64,000 bases of DNA from contig JBHJOA010000010.1 of assembly GCA_050330205.1 (NCBI GenBank), positions 99,416-163,415 on the forward strand, given 5' to 3'. The notes under the pieces are model-generated. The model was given only the letters and a program-made list of their open reading frames with translations, was not told the origin of the DNA and searched no databases. The position numbers were made by a program, and so were the translations under genes. The DNA is from Pelagibius sp050330205 (GTDB taxonomy: Bacteria > Pseudomonadota > Alphaproteobacteria > Kiloniellales > Kiloniellaceae). Below are positions 10,655-19,182 of this stretch, one piece after another. The first letter of the stretch is position 1; every line of letters starts with the position of its first letter.

Positions 10655-11077
10655 ATGCTCAGCCGCAGCGTTTTCGAGGGCGAGCCGGTGCGCCGCTTCA
10701 TGACTCACGAAACCGTCGCCGTCGCCCCCGGCCTGACGCTGGACCGCTTTGTCGGAGACTACGTCTACCACTACCACTACGATCTTTTCCCCGTGGTCTC
10801 CGACGGGCAGCTTGTGGGCTGCATCTCGGTGCGCCAATTGAAGGCCGAGTCCCGCGAAAAGTGGCCTTACCTGACCGTCGGCGACCTCATGGCCCCCTGT
10901 ACCGAGGAGAACACGGTCGATCCCGGCATGGACGCCATCGAGGCCATGGCCCTGATGAACCGCACCGGCAACAGCCGCCTCGTGGTCGCCGTCGGCGACC
11001 GGTTGGTCGGCGTGGTGGTGCTGAAGGACATGCTGGAACTGTTCAGCCTGAAGATGGACCTGGAAGGGCGCGACTAA
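10655..11077 (+). CDS. CBS-domain pair, probable C-terminal half of the split site-2 protease
   Basis: A 140-aa cytosolic tandem CBS module, in the same reading frame as the preceding protease and separated from it by TAG CAG. It begins with the linker sequence FEGEPVRRFMTHET and contains two CBS repeats (FPVVSDGQLVGCIS and SRLVVAVGDRLVGVV). CBS pairs bind adenine nucleotides and regulate the attached enzyme. If independently translated it would start at the ATG at 10655; I see no convincing ribosome-binding site for it, so restart by termination-reinitiation or readthrough would be needed. Annotation as one pseudogene or one gene with a stop is equally defensible. Confidence 0.7.
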   Translation: MLSRSVFEGEPVRRFMTHETVAVAPGLTLDRFVGDYVYHYHYDLFPVVSDGQLVGCISVRQLKAESREKWPYLTVGDLMAPCTEENTVDPGMDAIEAMALMNRTGNSRLVVAVGDRLVGVVVLKDMLELFSLKMDLEGRD

Positions 11078-11160
11078 GGAACGGTAGGGGCGGAGGCTTG
11101 CGAACCGCGTCGGGGTCGCGCTAACTTTTTGTGGTCGATAGACGGGCCCGAGTAACGCCG

Positions 11161-11820
11161 ATGGTCGACAGCTACGCCATTCACCCGCAGTACAGTCGCC
11201 CCGAGAGGATCGCGGATGCCGCCGTGCATCTGCTGGGACTTGCGTTCGGCCTGGCCGCCGCCGCCTCGCTGGCACTCGCGGCGCTGCCGCGGGCCGACGC
11301 GCTGCTGTGGCTGGCCTTGGGACTCTATGCCGCCGGCCTCCTCGCCATGCTGTCCTGCTCGGCGCTCTACAACCTGACGCAGGCGCCAAACCGCAAAGCG
11401 ATGTTCCGGCGACTCGATCACGCCGCCATCTTCGTGATGATCGCGGGCAGCTACACGCCCTTCATGCTGGTCGCCCTGGGCGGTGCCACGGGGGTCGGCT
11501 TGCTGGTCTTCGTATGGGCGGTGGCGCTCTGCGGTGCGGCGCTGAAGCTGTTTTGGCCGCGGCGCTTCGACCGTCTCTCGGTGGTCGCCTACCTGCTGCT
11601 CGGCTGGAGCATTCTGGCGGTTCTGGAGCCGCTGGTGGCGGCCCTCTCGCCGGCAGGGCTCGCCCTGATCGTCGGCGGCGGCCTGCTCTACAGCCTCGGC
11701 GTGGTGTTCCACCTCTGGATCCGGCTGCCCTTCCACAACGCCATCTGGCACGCTTTGGTGCTGGCCGCCGCGGCCTGTCACTTCGCGGCGATCCTGGGCG
11801 AGGTGGTCATCGCCGGCTGA
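11161..11820 (+). CDS. Hemolysin III / PAQR-family membrane protein
   Basis: A 219-aa protein with about seven hydrophobic segments, matching the HlyIII/YqfA group of the PAQR superfamily. Typical motifs are SALYNLTQAP followed by RLDHAAIFVMIAGSYTPF and, near the C-terminus, FHLWIRLPFHNAIWHALVL; the His and Asp residues in these are the conserved putative metal ligands. The ATG at 11161 is preferred; an in-frame GTG at 11131 would add ten residues. Physiological role is unclear in most bacteria, possibly membrane homeostasis. It converges with the NYN-domain gene, leaving five bases. Confidence 0.9.
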   Translation: MVDSYAIHPQYSRPERIADAAVHLLGLAFGLAAAASLALAALPRADALLWLALGLYAAGLLAMLSCSALYNLTQAPNRKAMFRRLDHAAIFVMIAGSYTPFMLVALGGATGVGLLVFVWAVALCGAALKLFWPRRFDRLSVVAYLLLGWSILAVLEPLVAALSPAGLALIVGGGLLYSLGVVFHLWIRLPFHNAIWHALVLAAAACHFAAILGEVVIAG

Positions 11821-11825
11821 GCCGT

Positions 11826-12641
11826 TCAGTCTTCCTGCAGCAGCCGCTTGACGATGTAGCCGCCCGATTTCTCGTCGAGCTCCAGTTCCAGCAGCTTGCG
11901 CTTCTCGGCTTCCTCGAGGAGCTGGCCGAAGCCGCGAAAGCCGTGGTAGCTCTCGTTGAAGCCGGGCTTGCGGCGCTTCAGGGTCTGCTTGACCATCGAT
12001 CCCCAGACCTTCTCCTGCTGGCCGCGCTCCTTGAAGAGGTCGTCGATCACCTCTGTGACGAGGTCGAAAGCTTCCTGCTTCAGGGCTTCGGCACTGTCGG
12101 GTTTCGGCTTGGGCGCGTTCTTGGCGGCGCTGCGCTTGCGCTTGGCTTTGCGCTGCTTGTCCTGCTCGCGGATCAGGTCGTCGTAGTAGATGAACTCGTG
12201 GCAGTTCGCGGTCAGCAGTTCCGAGGTCGAGTTCTTGACGCCGACGCCGATCACCGTCTTGTTGTTCTCGCGCAGCTTGCTGACCAGGGGCGAGAAATCG
12301 GAGTCGCCGCTGATGATGACGAAGCCGTCGATGTGCGGCTTGGTGTAGCAGAGGTCGAGGGCGTCGACGACCAGGCGGATGTCAGCGGAGTTCTTGCCCG
12401 ACTGGCGGACATGGGGAATCTCGATGAGCTCGAAGGCCGCTTCGTGCATCGGCGCCTTGAAGTCCTTGTAGCGCGCCCAGTCGCAGTAGGCCTTCTTGAC
12501 GACGATGTCGCCTTTGAGAAGCAGGCGCTCCAACACCCGGCCGATATCGAAGGCGGCGTACTTGGCGTCCTTGACGCCGAGGGCCACGTTCTCGAAATCG
12601 CAGAACACCGCCATGTTCTGTGCCGCGTCGTCTTCGCTCAT
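11826..12641 (-). CDS. NYN/PIN-like ribonuclease-fold protein with C-terminal OST-HTH/LOTUS-type domain
   Basis: A 271-aa cytosolic protein. The N-terminal NYN (PIN-like) domain runs roughly over residues 8-160 and shows the acidic active-site pattern: CDFENV, SADIRLVVDAL and ISGDSDFSPLV. A basic linker (DKQRKAKRKRS) leads to a C-terminal winged-helix-like OST-HTH segment of about 75 residues (KRRKPGFNESYHGFRGFGQLL). Related LabA/DUF88 proteins are predicted RNA-processing enzymes. Target RNAs cannot be inferred from the neighbourhood. Confidence 0.9.
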   Translation of the reverse strand: MSEDDAAQNMAVFCDFENVALGVKDAKYAAFDIGRVLERLLLKGDIVVKKAYCDWARYKDFKAPMHEAAFELIEIPHVRQSGKNSADIRLVVDALDLCYTKPHIDGFVIISGDSDFSPLVSKLRENNKTVIGVGVKNSTSELLTANCHEFIYYDDLIREQDKQRKAKRKRSAAKNAPKPKPDSAEALKQEAFDLVTEVIDDLFKERGQQEKVWGSMVKQTLKRRKPGFNESYHGFRGFGQLLEEAEKRKLLELELDEKSGGYIVKRLLQED

Positions 12642-12751
12642 CTTGCCTGCCCGCCGGGTTGTTGTCGCTTGTCTGATCGTCCGCCGGGATCATAGGGCCG
12701 AGGGCGCCCCGTAACCAGCCCCAACCCGACGCAGTCGCCGGCATTGGTGGC

Positions 12752-13318
12752 TCAGGCACCGCGCGGCAGTTGGCTGTCCCAGTCCACGATCTCCTTGAAG
12801 AGCGCATCGAAGCGCGCGTCCTCGCGGCGCTCGAACAGCGGGTCGGTGCGAGGTTCGAGTTGCCCGGCGATGGTCCGCCAGTCCTCCGCCGTCAGGTGGC
12901 GCTCGGCGGCGGGAAAGAACAGCTTCTCCTCCATCTTGATGTGGTTGCGGTAGGCGGCAAGGAACGCCTTCGCGGCCTCGAGGAAGGTCTGCCGCTGCAT
13001 GGCAACCTCCTGTTCGACGGCATCGAGACTCTCCGCGAAGGCGGCGGTCATCGCGGCGATCTTGGCGTGTTCGCCGCGCAGGTCGCCGACCGCGGCGGCG
13101 GCCTGGGGATTGCGGCGGCCGAGGCTGTCGAAAACCAGGTCTTCACAGGGGTGGTGGTGGCGGTCGGGATAGCTGCGGCAGTAGTGCAGGATGCCGTCGA
13201 CGATCGCGAAGTCGAGGAGTCCGCCGTCTTCGAAGGCGCCGATCTGACGTTCCAGCGCATCCAGCAGCCTGGTCAGCCGGGAATGATCGCCGCGCAGGGA
13301 ATCGATGATGCCGGCCAT
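12752..13318 (-). CDS. Hemerythrin domain protein
   Basis: A 188-aa all-helical cytosolic protein with histidine/glutamate residues spaced as di-iron ligands in the hemerythrin-like cation-binding family: RGDHSRL near the start, HYCRSYPDRHHHPCED, GEHAKI, and HIKMEEKLFFP. Proteins of this type sense or bind oxygen, NO or iron. Start at 13318 is preferred because AAGGA lies nine bases upstream; an ATG at 13327 abuts that site. It is transcribed divergently from phaZ, with a perfect FNR/FixK-like palindrome between them, consistent with oxygen-linked control (inference). Confidence 0.88.
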   Translation of the reverse strand: MAGIIDSLRGDHSRLTRLLDALERQIGAFEDGGLLDFAIVDGILHYCRSYPDRHHHPCEDLVFDSLGRRNPQAAAAVGDLRGEHAKIAAMTAAFAESLDAVEQEVAMQRQTFLEAAKAFLAAYRNHIKMEEKLFFPAAERHLTAEDWRTIAGQLEPRTDPLFERREDARFDALFKEIVDWDSQLPRGA

Positions 13319-13660
13319 GCTCTTCATTCCTTCTTGACCATTTCGGCGCCATCCTCGGCGTCCGACCAGCGGCTCCGGGCGCCGCCGCGGCGCCGCTGAA
13401 GCCGGTGAGAAGGCTATTTTCGCTGGTGTGGCAGGGCATTGACTTGAGTCAAAGGGCGACGCCGCGCCTGGCGCGCGCCGCCGCGAGCTGCGACTTTTCG
13501 CTTCGCCCTCCGAGATTCGCGGTGCTAGGGTCATGTTGCGTCGCAATATCGGCTGCCACGGCGGCGCGGCGGGGCGGAGCGAGCCGGGCCCCTGGAAGAA
13601 TCATAAGGCAGCACAAGGGAGTGCGCGACGGGGCGCGCCAACTCTGGGGATCGAACCGCG
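13319..13660. other. Divergent intergenic region between hemerythrin gene and phaZ
   Basis: About 340 bases without a supported gene. It should contain promoters for both divergent genes; the only clear element is the FNR/FixK-type palindrome at 13439-13452. Confidence 0.7.
13439..13452. promoter_or_regulatory. Candidate FNR/FixK/CRP-family operator
   Basis: TTGACTTGAGTCAA is a perfect palindrome with the TTGA-N6-TCAA core recognised by FNR/FixK/Dnr-type regulators. It lies about 120 bases from the hemerythrin start and about 210 bases from the phaZ start, so either gene could be the target. Binding is inferred from the motif only. Confidence 0.5.
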
Positions 13661-14947
13661 TTGTTGTATCACGCTTATGAAATGACCCATGCTGCGGTGC
13701 AGCCGCTGCGCGCGCAGTCCGATGCCCTGCGCTATCTCTGCCGCAGCGCCTTCAGTCCCGTGGCCTACACCGCCGCCGGCAAGGCGATGGCTGCCGCCTG
13801 CGAGGTGTTCGAGAACGTCACCCGGCGCTACCGCAAGCCGGACTGGGGCATCGACGAAATCTCAATTTCCGGGCAGCCGACCCCGGTCACTCCGGAGGTC
13901 GTCCACTCCAAGTTGTTCTGCGACCTGCTGCATTTCAAGCGCGGCGGGGAGAGGGCCGCTGGCCGCCGCGATCCGAAGGTGCTGATCGTGGCGCCGCTTT
14001 CCGGCCACTATCCGACTCTGCTGCGCGGTACGGTCAAGGCGATGCTGCCGGAGCACGACGTCTACGTGACCGACTGGCGCGACGCCCGCCTGGTGCCCCT
14101 GGTGTACGGCGGCTTCGATTTTGAGGACTTCGTCGACTACGTCATCGAGTTCATCCGGTTTATCGGTCCCGATACCCACGTCATCGCCGTGTGCCAGCCA
14201 TCGGTGCCCGTGCTGGCGGCGGTGGCGGCGATGGCGGATCAGGACGACCCGCTGCAGCCCGCTTCCATGACGCTGATGGGCGGACCGATCGACACCCGGC
14301 GCAACCCCACGGCGGTGAACCAACTGGCGGCGTCGCGGCCGCTTTCGTGGTTCGAGCGCACGGTGATCCACAGCGTGCCGCTGCCCAATCCCGGGGCGCT
14401 GCGCTGCGTCTATCCTGGTTTCATCCAGCTTTCCGGCTTCATGACCATGAACCTCGAACGCCACATGGATGCCCATGCCGATCTCTTCCGTCACCTTATC
14501 GCCGGCGACTGCGATTCGGTGGAGCAGCACCAGCGCTTCTACGATGAGTACCTCTCGGTGATGGACCTGACGGCGGAGTTCTACCTGCAGACTGTGAGGC
14601 TGGTGTTTCAGGAACACGCCCTGCCGGACGGCCGCATGACGCACCGCGGGCGGCCAGTCGACTGCGGCAAGATCCGCAGGACGGCGCTGCTCACGGTCGA
14701 GGGCGAGCATGACGACATCTGCGGTCTCGGTCAGACCGAAGCGGCCCATGACCTCTGCGGCAACATCCCGGCCGACGACCACTATCACTACGTCCAGCCG
14801 GGCGTCGGGCACTACGGCGTGTTCAACGGCATGCGTTGGCGCACCGAGATTCAGCCAAGGGTGCGGGATATGATCCGCACTACGGAGGCGAAGCGTCGTT
14901 CGGTGAAGAAGCCCACCCGGGCCTTGCGGCAGATCGCGGCCGAATAG
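13661..14947 (+). CDS. phaZ: Intracellular polyhydroxyalkanoate depolymerase
   Basis: A 428-aa cytosolic enzyme that degrades stored polyhydroxybutyrate granules to oligomers and hydroxybutyrate. It has the PhaZ1-type start (LYHAYEM, matching the conserved family N-terminus) and the alpha/beta-hydrolase nucleophile as cysteine in HVIAVCQPSVPVLAA (about residue 178) rather than serine, as in the Ralstonia-type enzymes. The C-terminal histidine region QPGVGHYGVFNG is also present. The start is a TTG at 13661; alignment of the family N-terminus places it exactly there. The gene is monocistronic, and no phaC/phaP genes are in the window. Confidence 0.95.
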   Translation: MLYHAYEMTHAAVQPLRAQSDALRYLCRSAFSPVAYTAAGKAMAAACEVFENVTRRYRKPDWGIDEISISGQPTPVTPEVVHSKLFCDLLHFKRGGERAAGRRDPKVLIVAPLSGHYPTLLRGTVKAMLPEHDVYVTDWRDARLVPLVYGGFDFEDFVDYVIEFIRFIGPDTHVIAVCQPSVPVLAAVAAMADQDDPLQPASMTLMGGPIDTRRNPTAVNQLAASRPLSWFERTVIHSVPLPNPGALRCVYPGFIQLSGFMTMNLERHMDAHADLFRHLIAGDCDSVEQHQRFYDEYLSVMDLTAEFYLQTVRLVFQEHALPDGRMTHRGRPVDCGKIRRTALLTVEGEHDDICGLGQTEAAHDLCGNIPADDHYHYVQPGVGHYGVFNGMRWRTEIQPRVRDMIRTTEAKRRSVKKPTRALRQIAAE

Positions 14948-14963
14948 CCGTGCCGGCGGATTG

Positions 14964-15590
14964 CTAGGCGCTGCGCCTGTCGTCCAGGGCCTCGGCCTCG
15001 GCGCGGTAGCGCCATACGCTGGCCGGGGGGAGATTGTCGACCACCCAGGCGGCGCGCTGTGCCTCGAGGCCAAGCCGACCGAGGATGCGGCGGGATACCG
15101 GTGAGGCGAGGCCGTAGGTGAACTGCACCAGCACGCCGCCTTCGGTGAGAGATTCCATGGCCTCGGCGATGATCCGCAGGCAGACGCGGTCGGGCATGGC
15201 GAGGAGAGGCAGGCCGGAGACCACAGCCTTGACCGGACCGATGCCGGCGCGGCGCAGCAATCGCCGCAGCTCTGCGGCGTCTCCCTGCAACACCCGAACA
15301 TCCGGAAAACGTGCCGCAAGCACCCCGGCGAGGGCCGGATCCCGTTCGACGACGACCAGGTTCCCGGCCGCCACGCCGGCCTTGAGCAGCGCGGCGGTGA
15401 TGTTGCCGGTACCGCCACCCAGCTCGACCACGGCACCCGGCGCCTGCAGGTCGATTTCCGCCGCCATGGCGCTGGCCAGGCTGCGGCCACTGGGCACCAC
15501 GGCGCCTACGGCTTTGGGATTGTGCAGCCAGCGGCGCAGGAAGCTGAGGTTCCGCCTCAGCGGCGCCGTACGCCTGGGTTCTACAGACAT
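14964..15590 (-). CDS. SAM-dependent methyltransferase, phospholipid N-methyltransferase-like
   Basis: A 208-aa class I methyltransferase with motif I VVELGGGTGNITAALL (about residues 54-69), an acidic residue ending strand 2 (VVVERDP), and QGDAAEL. The N-terminal FLRRWLHNPKAVGAVVPSG is the signature of the PmtA-type/ornithine-lipid and rRNA-dimethylase-related group common in alphaproteobacteria. Phosphatidylethanolamine methylation is the likeliest reaction, but the substrate is not provable from sequence. It converges on phaZ with a 16-base gap. Confidence 0.8.
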   Translation of the reverse strand: MSVEPRRTAPLRRNLSFLRRWLHNPKAVGAVVPSGRSLASAMAAEIDLQAPGAVVELGGGTGNITAALLKAGVAAGNLVVVERDPALAGVLAARFPDVRVLQGDAAELRRLLRRAGIGPVKAVVSGLPLLAMPDRVCLRIIAEAMESLTEGGVLVQFTYGLASPVSRRILGRLGLEAQRAAWVVDNLPPASVWRYRAEAEALDDRRSA

Positions 15591-15789
15591 GGTGAACCGC
15601 CCGTCATCGTCCGCTCGCCGAAGCAGCTTGTCAGCTTCACGGCATTGTTGGCGCGAGACGCTGCGAAGCCGGATCCCCCGACGCTCGCTCCGGTAACCCC
15701 GGAAGCGTTCTCGTTACCTGCTGTATATGGCGTCCCGGCCATACTCCACAAGTGTTCTTCAGGGCGGTGGGAACGGCAAGGGGTAGCCG

Positions 15790-15838
15790 GCAAAAAGAAA
15801 AACTCCGAAGGGGACGAGACCTCATCCCCTTCGGAGCC
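15790..15838 (-). terminator. Rho-independent terminator of the 62-aa protein gene
   Basis: An 11-bp perfect stem (arms 15803-15813 and 15826-15836, CTCCGAAGGGG/CCCCTTCGGAG) is followed on the minus strand by a T-rich run at 15791-15802. It lies about 50 bases after the stop of the small gene at 15891. Confidence 0.85.
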
Positions 15839-15890
15839 TTGGGTGCCACGGCATATCGTCCCCCGAGGCTGGCGGCGTTCTGGCCTGAAG

Positions 15891-16079
15891 TCAGGCCTCG
15901 ATATCGATTTCCTGCCCCCGGTTCGGTTCGGGATAGGGAAACCGCGGCGGCGGGTCTTTCGGAGCCGCGTCCACCGGCCGCGGCGTTTCCGCCTTGGCCA
16001 CAGGAGCGACCTCCTGGGTATTGCCGGCAGCCACTGTGCCGGTATTGGCCAGCGGCACCGGACCTGGTTGGATCTGCAT
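15891..16079 (-). CDS. Small proline-rich protein of unknown function
   Basis: A 62-aa protein (MQIQPGPVPLANTGTV... to ...GQEIDIEA) without a signal peptide or membrane segment. Support for it being real is a near-perfect ribosome-binding site (GGAGG, five bases before the ATG at 16079), an independent strong terminator downstream, and an AT-rich promoter region upstream. The composition is Pro/Ala/Glu-rich and probably disordered, ending in a short acidic-hydrophobic tail. I do not recognise a family. It stands alone between the methyltransferase gene and the ParA-like gene. Confidence 0.75.
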   Translation of the reverse strand: MQIQPGPVPLANTGTVAAGNTQEVAPVAKAETPRPVDAAPKDPPPRFPYPEPNRGQEIDIEA

Positions 16080-16599
16080 CTTTTCCTCCACACACAGTCC
16101 AGGCATCTAATCAGCCTGAAATAATAATAGGAGGTCAACATTAAGTAAATCTTTAAATATAAAGCAGTTTTATTCTGATTTATACTAAGATTATCACAAA
16201 TTTTATCTATATCTCGTCGAAGGAATTGGCGGCCTTCTTCAATTTCTGGTTATTTCCTGCCGATTTCCAGGAGATGTCCGGCACCGGAAGGGACGGTGGT
16301 ATCGCCTTGCGCTCAAGTGGCCCGGCGTATGTTTGCCTACAGGTTGCGCAGGAGGTGGCTTGGCGGCGCCCGCGGAGCTGGCTCTACACCCTGTGGATAA
16401 AGGATTTTCACGCAAGACCTGCAGCTTCGCCTTCCCATGGGACGCTACATATAGTAGATGTTAACTAAATAGTAACTTTCGCTCCGCATCGCCTGCGACT
16501 AGTCTTGGGCATCGGACGCGACGGGAGCCAGGGTGCCGCGACGGGCCGCGGCGCGCCAAGTAATACCGGCTCATCTGAGGAATTCGGGGGGCGAGCAGG
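16080..16599. other. Long AT-rich intergenic region between the 62-aa protein gene and the ParA-like gene
   Basis: About 520 bases without a supported gene. Bases 16110-16215 and 16440-16475 are conspicuously AT-rich in an otherwise GC-rich window, as expected for promoters of the two divergent genes. The one plus-strand open frame here (16226-16468) has no ribosome-binding site and no recognisable composition. No RNA gene is recognised. Confidence 0.6.
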
Positions 16600-17304
16600 T
16601 TGAAAGTACTGGTTGTTGCATCCCAGAAGGGTGGATCCGGAAAGACCACCCTGGCAGGACACCTTGCGGTCCAGGCGGAACTGGACGGCGGCGGGCCGGT
16701 CGGCCTGATCGACGTCGATCCCCAGGGGAGCCTGGCGGACTGGTGGAACGAGCGCACGGCGCCCAATCCCTTCTTCATCCAGACCTCGGTGCCGCGCCTG
16801 GCGGAGGACATCCGGGAGTTGGCTGCCCATGGGCTGGAGCTTCTGGTCATCGACACGCCGCCGGCGCTCACCTCCACCATCGCCGACGTGATCAGGGTCG
16901 CGGACCTCGTGGTGATCCCGACCCGGCCGAGCCCCCACGACCTGCGTTCCATCGGCTCAACCATGGAACTGGTCGAACATCTCGGCAAGCCGCTGGTCTT
17001 CGTGGTCAACGGGGCGGCGGCGCGGGCGCGTATCACGACAGAGGCGGTCGCCCTGCTGTCGCAGTACGGCCCCCTGGCGCCGGCCATCGTCCACCAGCGC
17101 GTCGGTTTCGCTGCGGCGATGATCGACGGGCGCACGGTGATGGAATTGCCGGGCGAGTCGCGTTCGGCAGAAGAGATCGCCGAGCTTTGGGACTATCTGC
17201 GTGACCGCCTGAACGGCGGCGCGGTGCGGCGGCGCCGGTTGCCGTCGATCCCCGGCCAGCTTGCCGCCGTGGCGGAGCAGACGAAGGCCGAGGGCAGGGC
17301 CTGA
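16600..17304 (+). CDS. ParA-like P-loop ATPase
   Basis: A 234-aa cytosolic ATPase of the ParA/MinD superfamily. It has the deviant Walker A KGGSGKTT at about residues 10-17 (both lysines present), A' motif LIDVDPQGSL and Walker B LLVIDTPPA. It starts with TTG at 16600 following a GGGGGG-rich leader, and no ATG is available nearby. No ParB gene or parS site is adjacent, so it is probably an orphan ParA that positions a protein cargo rather than the main chromosome-partition ParA. It is separated by two bases from the SPOR-domain gene, which is its best candidate partner (inference). Confidence 0.9.
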   Translation: MKVLVVASQKGGSGKTTLAGHLAVQAELDGGGPVGLIDVDPQGSLADWWNERTAPNPFFIQTSVPRLAEDIRELAAHGLELLVIDTPPALTSTIADVIRVADLVVIPTRPSPHDLRSIGSTMELVEHLGKPLVFVVNGAAARARITTEAVALLSQYGPLAPAIVHQRVGFAAAMIDGRTVMELPGESRSAEEIAELWDYLRDRLNGGAVRRRRLPSIPGQLAAVAEQTKAEGRA

Positions 17305-17306
17305 GA

Positions 17307-19163
17307 ATGACCCAGCAGAAGGCCGCTTCTCTGACCAGCAGCCTGTTCGCGCGCAAGGGCAAGGCCTCGCCGGCAAGACTGCTGATCTCCGAACTGGAGT
17401 CCACCGGGCCCGGCACTGCAGGGGCGGCCGCCACAAAGGCGGCGACGAACGGCAGCGCCCGGCGCAAACCGAAGCCCTCCACCGAGTTGCCTCTGATGGC
17501 CTTCGTCGAGGCCCAGGTTAGTGCCGAAGCCGCCACCTCGGAGCCGGCGCCGGCCGCCAGCCTTCTGGACCGAGGCGCCCGCTCGCTGCGGCGAAGCGAA
17601 CAGCGTCTGCCTGCGCCCGAGGATCGGTCGGTCGGCATTGCGGCGCCCGAACCCGTCGCCCCCGATGTCGACAAGGCGGAGGTCGAGACGGACGAGGTCG
17701 AAACTGTTTCCGGCGACGCCAACGTCGCGGCCATCGAGGACGCACCGCCGGAGGGGCCGCCGGACGAAGCCGTTTCCGCCGAAGCCGAGGTGGTGGTCGC
17801 CGCATCGGACCCGGTCGCCGAAGCGCCTGTCATCGTCGAGGCGGCGGCCGTGCAGGAAATCATAGATGCGCCCGAGCTCGGCACTCCGGAGGCCGGCACC
17901 CCAGACGCCGACACTACGATCGTCGTCGCACCGCAAGACGCGGAGACAGCGGAAACTGCGGCGGTGGGCGAGGGCGCAAAGGCCGAGGCGGGCGAGACAT
18001 CGACTCGGGTCGATGCCGGATCGGCGCCGGTATCTGTGCCGCCGATTGCCGCAACGGCGACGCTGAGTCGGGCGGCGGCGCAGCCGGCCGGCGCGACGCG
18101 GCACAGCCCGGTAGCTCACAGCCCCTCATCGCAAGGGTTCTGGTGGCGAAGCGCCGCCGTGGTGGCGCTCGGCGTGGCCCTCGGTTTCGGAACCTATCTG
18201 GCCTTCTCCGGCACGCCCGGCCAGCCGCCAGCCGCCGAACCGGTGCAGCAGGCGGCGCCGCCGACGCCGCCGGCGGCGGATGCGGTCGAGCCTCATCCCG
18301 AGGCGGCGGCGCCCCCGGCAACGGCTGACGTTGCGGCGGCTGCCGCGCCCATGGCGGAGGTCGACGCGCCGGAGCCGTCCTTCGACATCATCCGCATCGA
18401 GCCCGACGGCCAGTCGATCATCGCCGGCCGGGCGGTGCCCTTCAGCGAATGGATCCTGCTCAACAACGGCAGCCCGATCGCCTCCGTGAGGGCCGACGCC
18501 AACGGCGAGTGGGTGGTGCTGCCCGGCACCTCGCTGGTTCCCGGCGCCAATGCCTTCAGCCTGGTCCCCAAGACCGAGCGTGGCAGGGTCGCCATCCCCG
18601 CGCCGCTGGCCGAGCCCGATGGTGGTGACGGGTCGTCCGTGGCGCCGCGCAGCGACCTGGAGCGCATCGAGGGAGAGATTCAAGGCGGTGTCGATTTGCC
18701 GCGCGGCGGCGCGCCGACCGAAGCGCCGGCGGTGGCGATTGCCTTGCCGAAGCCCAAGCCGGCCGGCGCCGCGGCCGCGATGCGGTCGGCGGGGGCGGAG
18801 GCTTTCCGCGTGTCGCAGGACGGCGACTACGAAGTGCAGGTGGCATCGGTTCGCCAGAACGGCGATGCCCAGCGCGAACGGGACCGCCTGGAGGGGGCTT
18901 TTCCGAAACTTCTAGGAGACCTCGACCTGCGCGTCCAGGAAGCCAGCGTGGAGGGCGCGGGCACCTTTTACCGCGTGCGCAGCGGGGCCATAGAGGATCT
19001 CGGGATTGCCCGTGAACTCTGCCGCCGACTCGAGGCGCTTGGCCAGGGTTGCCTGGTTGTGCGGCGCGCCGCACCTGCAGAGGAGCCGGCTACCGAAGTG
19101 GCCGAGGATTTGCCTGGCGAAGCGTCCTCGGCGGTGCACCAGCAGGCGGAACGACCGCGCTAA
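17307..19163 (+). CDS. Bitopic membrane protein with acidic cytosolic region, Ig-like domain and C-terminal SPOR domain
   Basis: A 618-aa protein with a clear layout. Residues 1-275 are Ala/Glu/Pro-rich and probably disordered in the cytosol. One transmembrane segment lies at about 278-300. A Pro/Ala linker leads to an Ig-like segment at about 357-425 (SFDIIRIEPDG to VPKTERG), resembling one found in alphaproteobacterial LysM proteins. A SPOR domain at about 505-586 (DYEVQVASVRQ to LVVRRA) follows; SPOR domains bind denuded glycan at division sites. It follows the ParA-like gene with a two-base gap, suggesting a ParA-positioned, septum-targeted envelope protein. The N-terminal composition makes homology hard to trace. 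Confidence 0.85.
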   Translation: MTQQKAASLTSSLFARKGKASPARLLISELESTGPGTAGAAATKAATNGSARRKPKPSTELPLMAFVEAQVSAEAATSEPAPAASLLDRGARSLRRSEQRLPAPEDRSVGIAAPEPVAPDVDKAEVETDEVETVSGDANVAAIEDAPPEGPPDEAVSAEAEVVVAASDPVAEAPVIVEAAAVQEIIDAPELGTPEAGTPDADTTIVVAPQDAETAETAAVGEGAKAEAGETSTRVDAGSAPVSVPPIAATATLSRAAAQPAGATRHSPVAHSPSSQGFWWRSAAVVALGVALGFGTYLAFSGTPGQPPAAEPVQQAAPPTPPAADAVEPHPEAAAPPATADVAAAAAPMAEVDAPEPSFDIIRIEPDGQSIIAGRAVPFSEWILLNNGSPIASVRADANGEWVVLPGTSLVPGANAFSLVPKTERGRVAIPAPLAEPDGGDGSSVAPRSDLERIEGEIQGGVDLPRGGAPTEAPAVAIALPKPKPAGAAAAMRSAGAEAFRVSQDGDYEVQVASVRQNGDAQRERDRLEGAFPKLLGDLDLRVQEASVEGAGTFYRVRSGAIEDLGIARELCRRLEALGQGCLVVRRAAPAEEPATEVAEDLPGEASSAVHQQAERPR

Positions 19164-19182
19164 CCCGGGTGAACGCCGGCCT

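Noticed and set aside
7999..11124. A 1041-codon plus-strand open frame
   Set aside because: It is antisense to the binding protein gene and then runs out of frame through the site-2 protease and CBS genes. Composition is Arg/Gly/His-rich as expected for a shadow frame in GC-rich DNA; no domain is visible.
16226..16468. An 80-codon plus-strand open frame in the AT-rich region before the ParA-like gene
   Set aside because: No ribosome-binding site, mixed composition without a plausible fold, and it overlaps expected promoter sequence.
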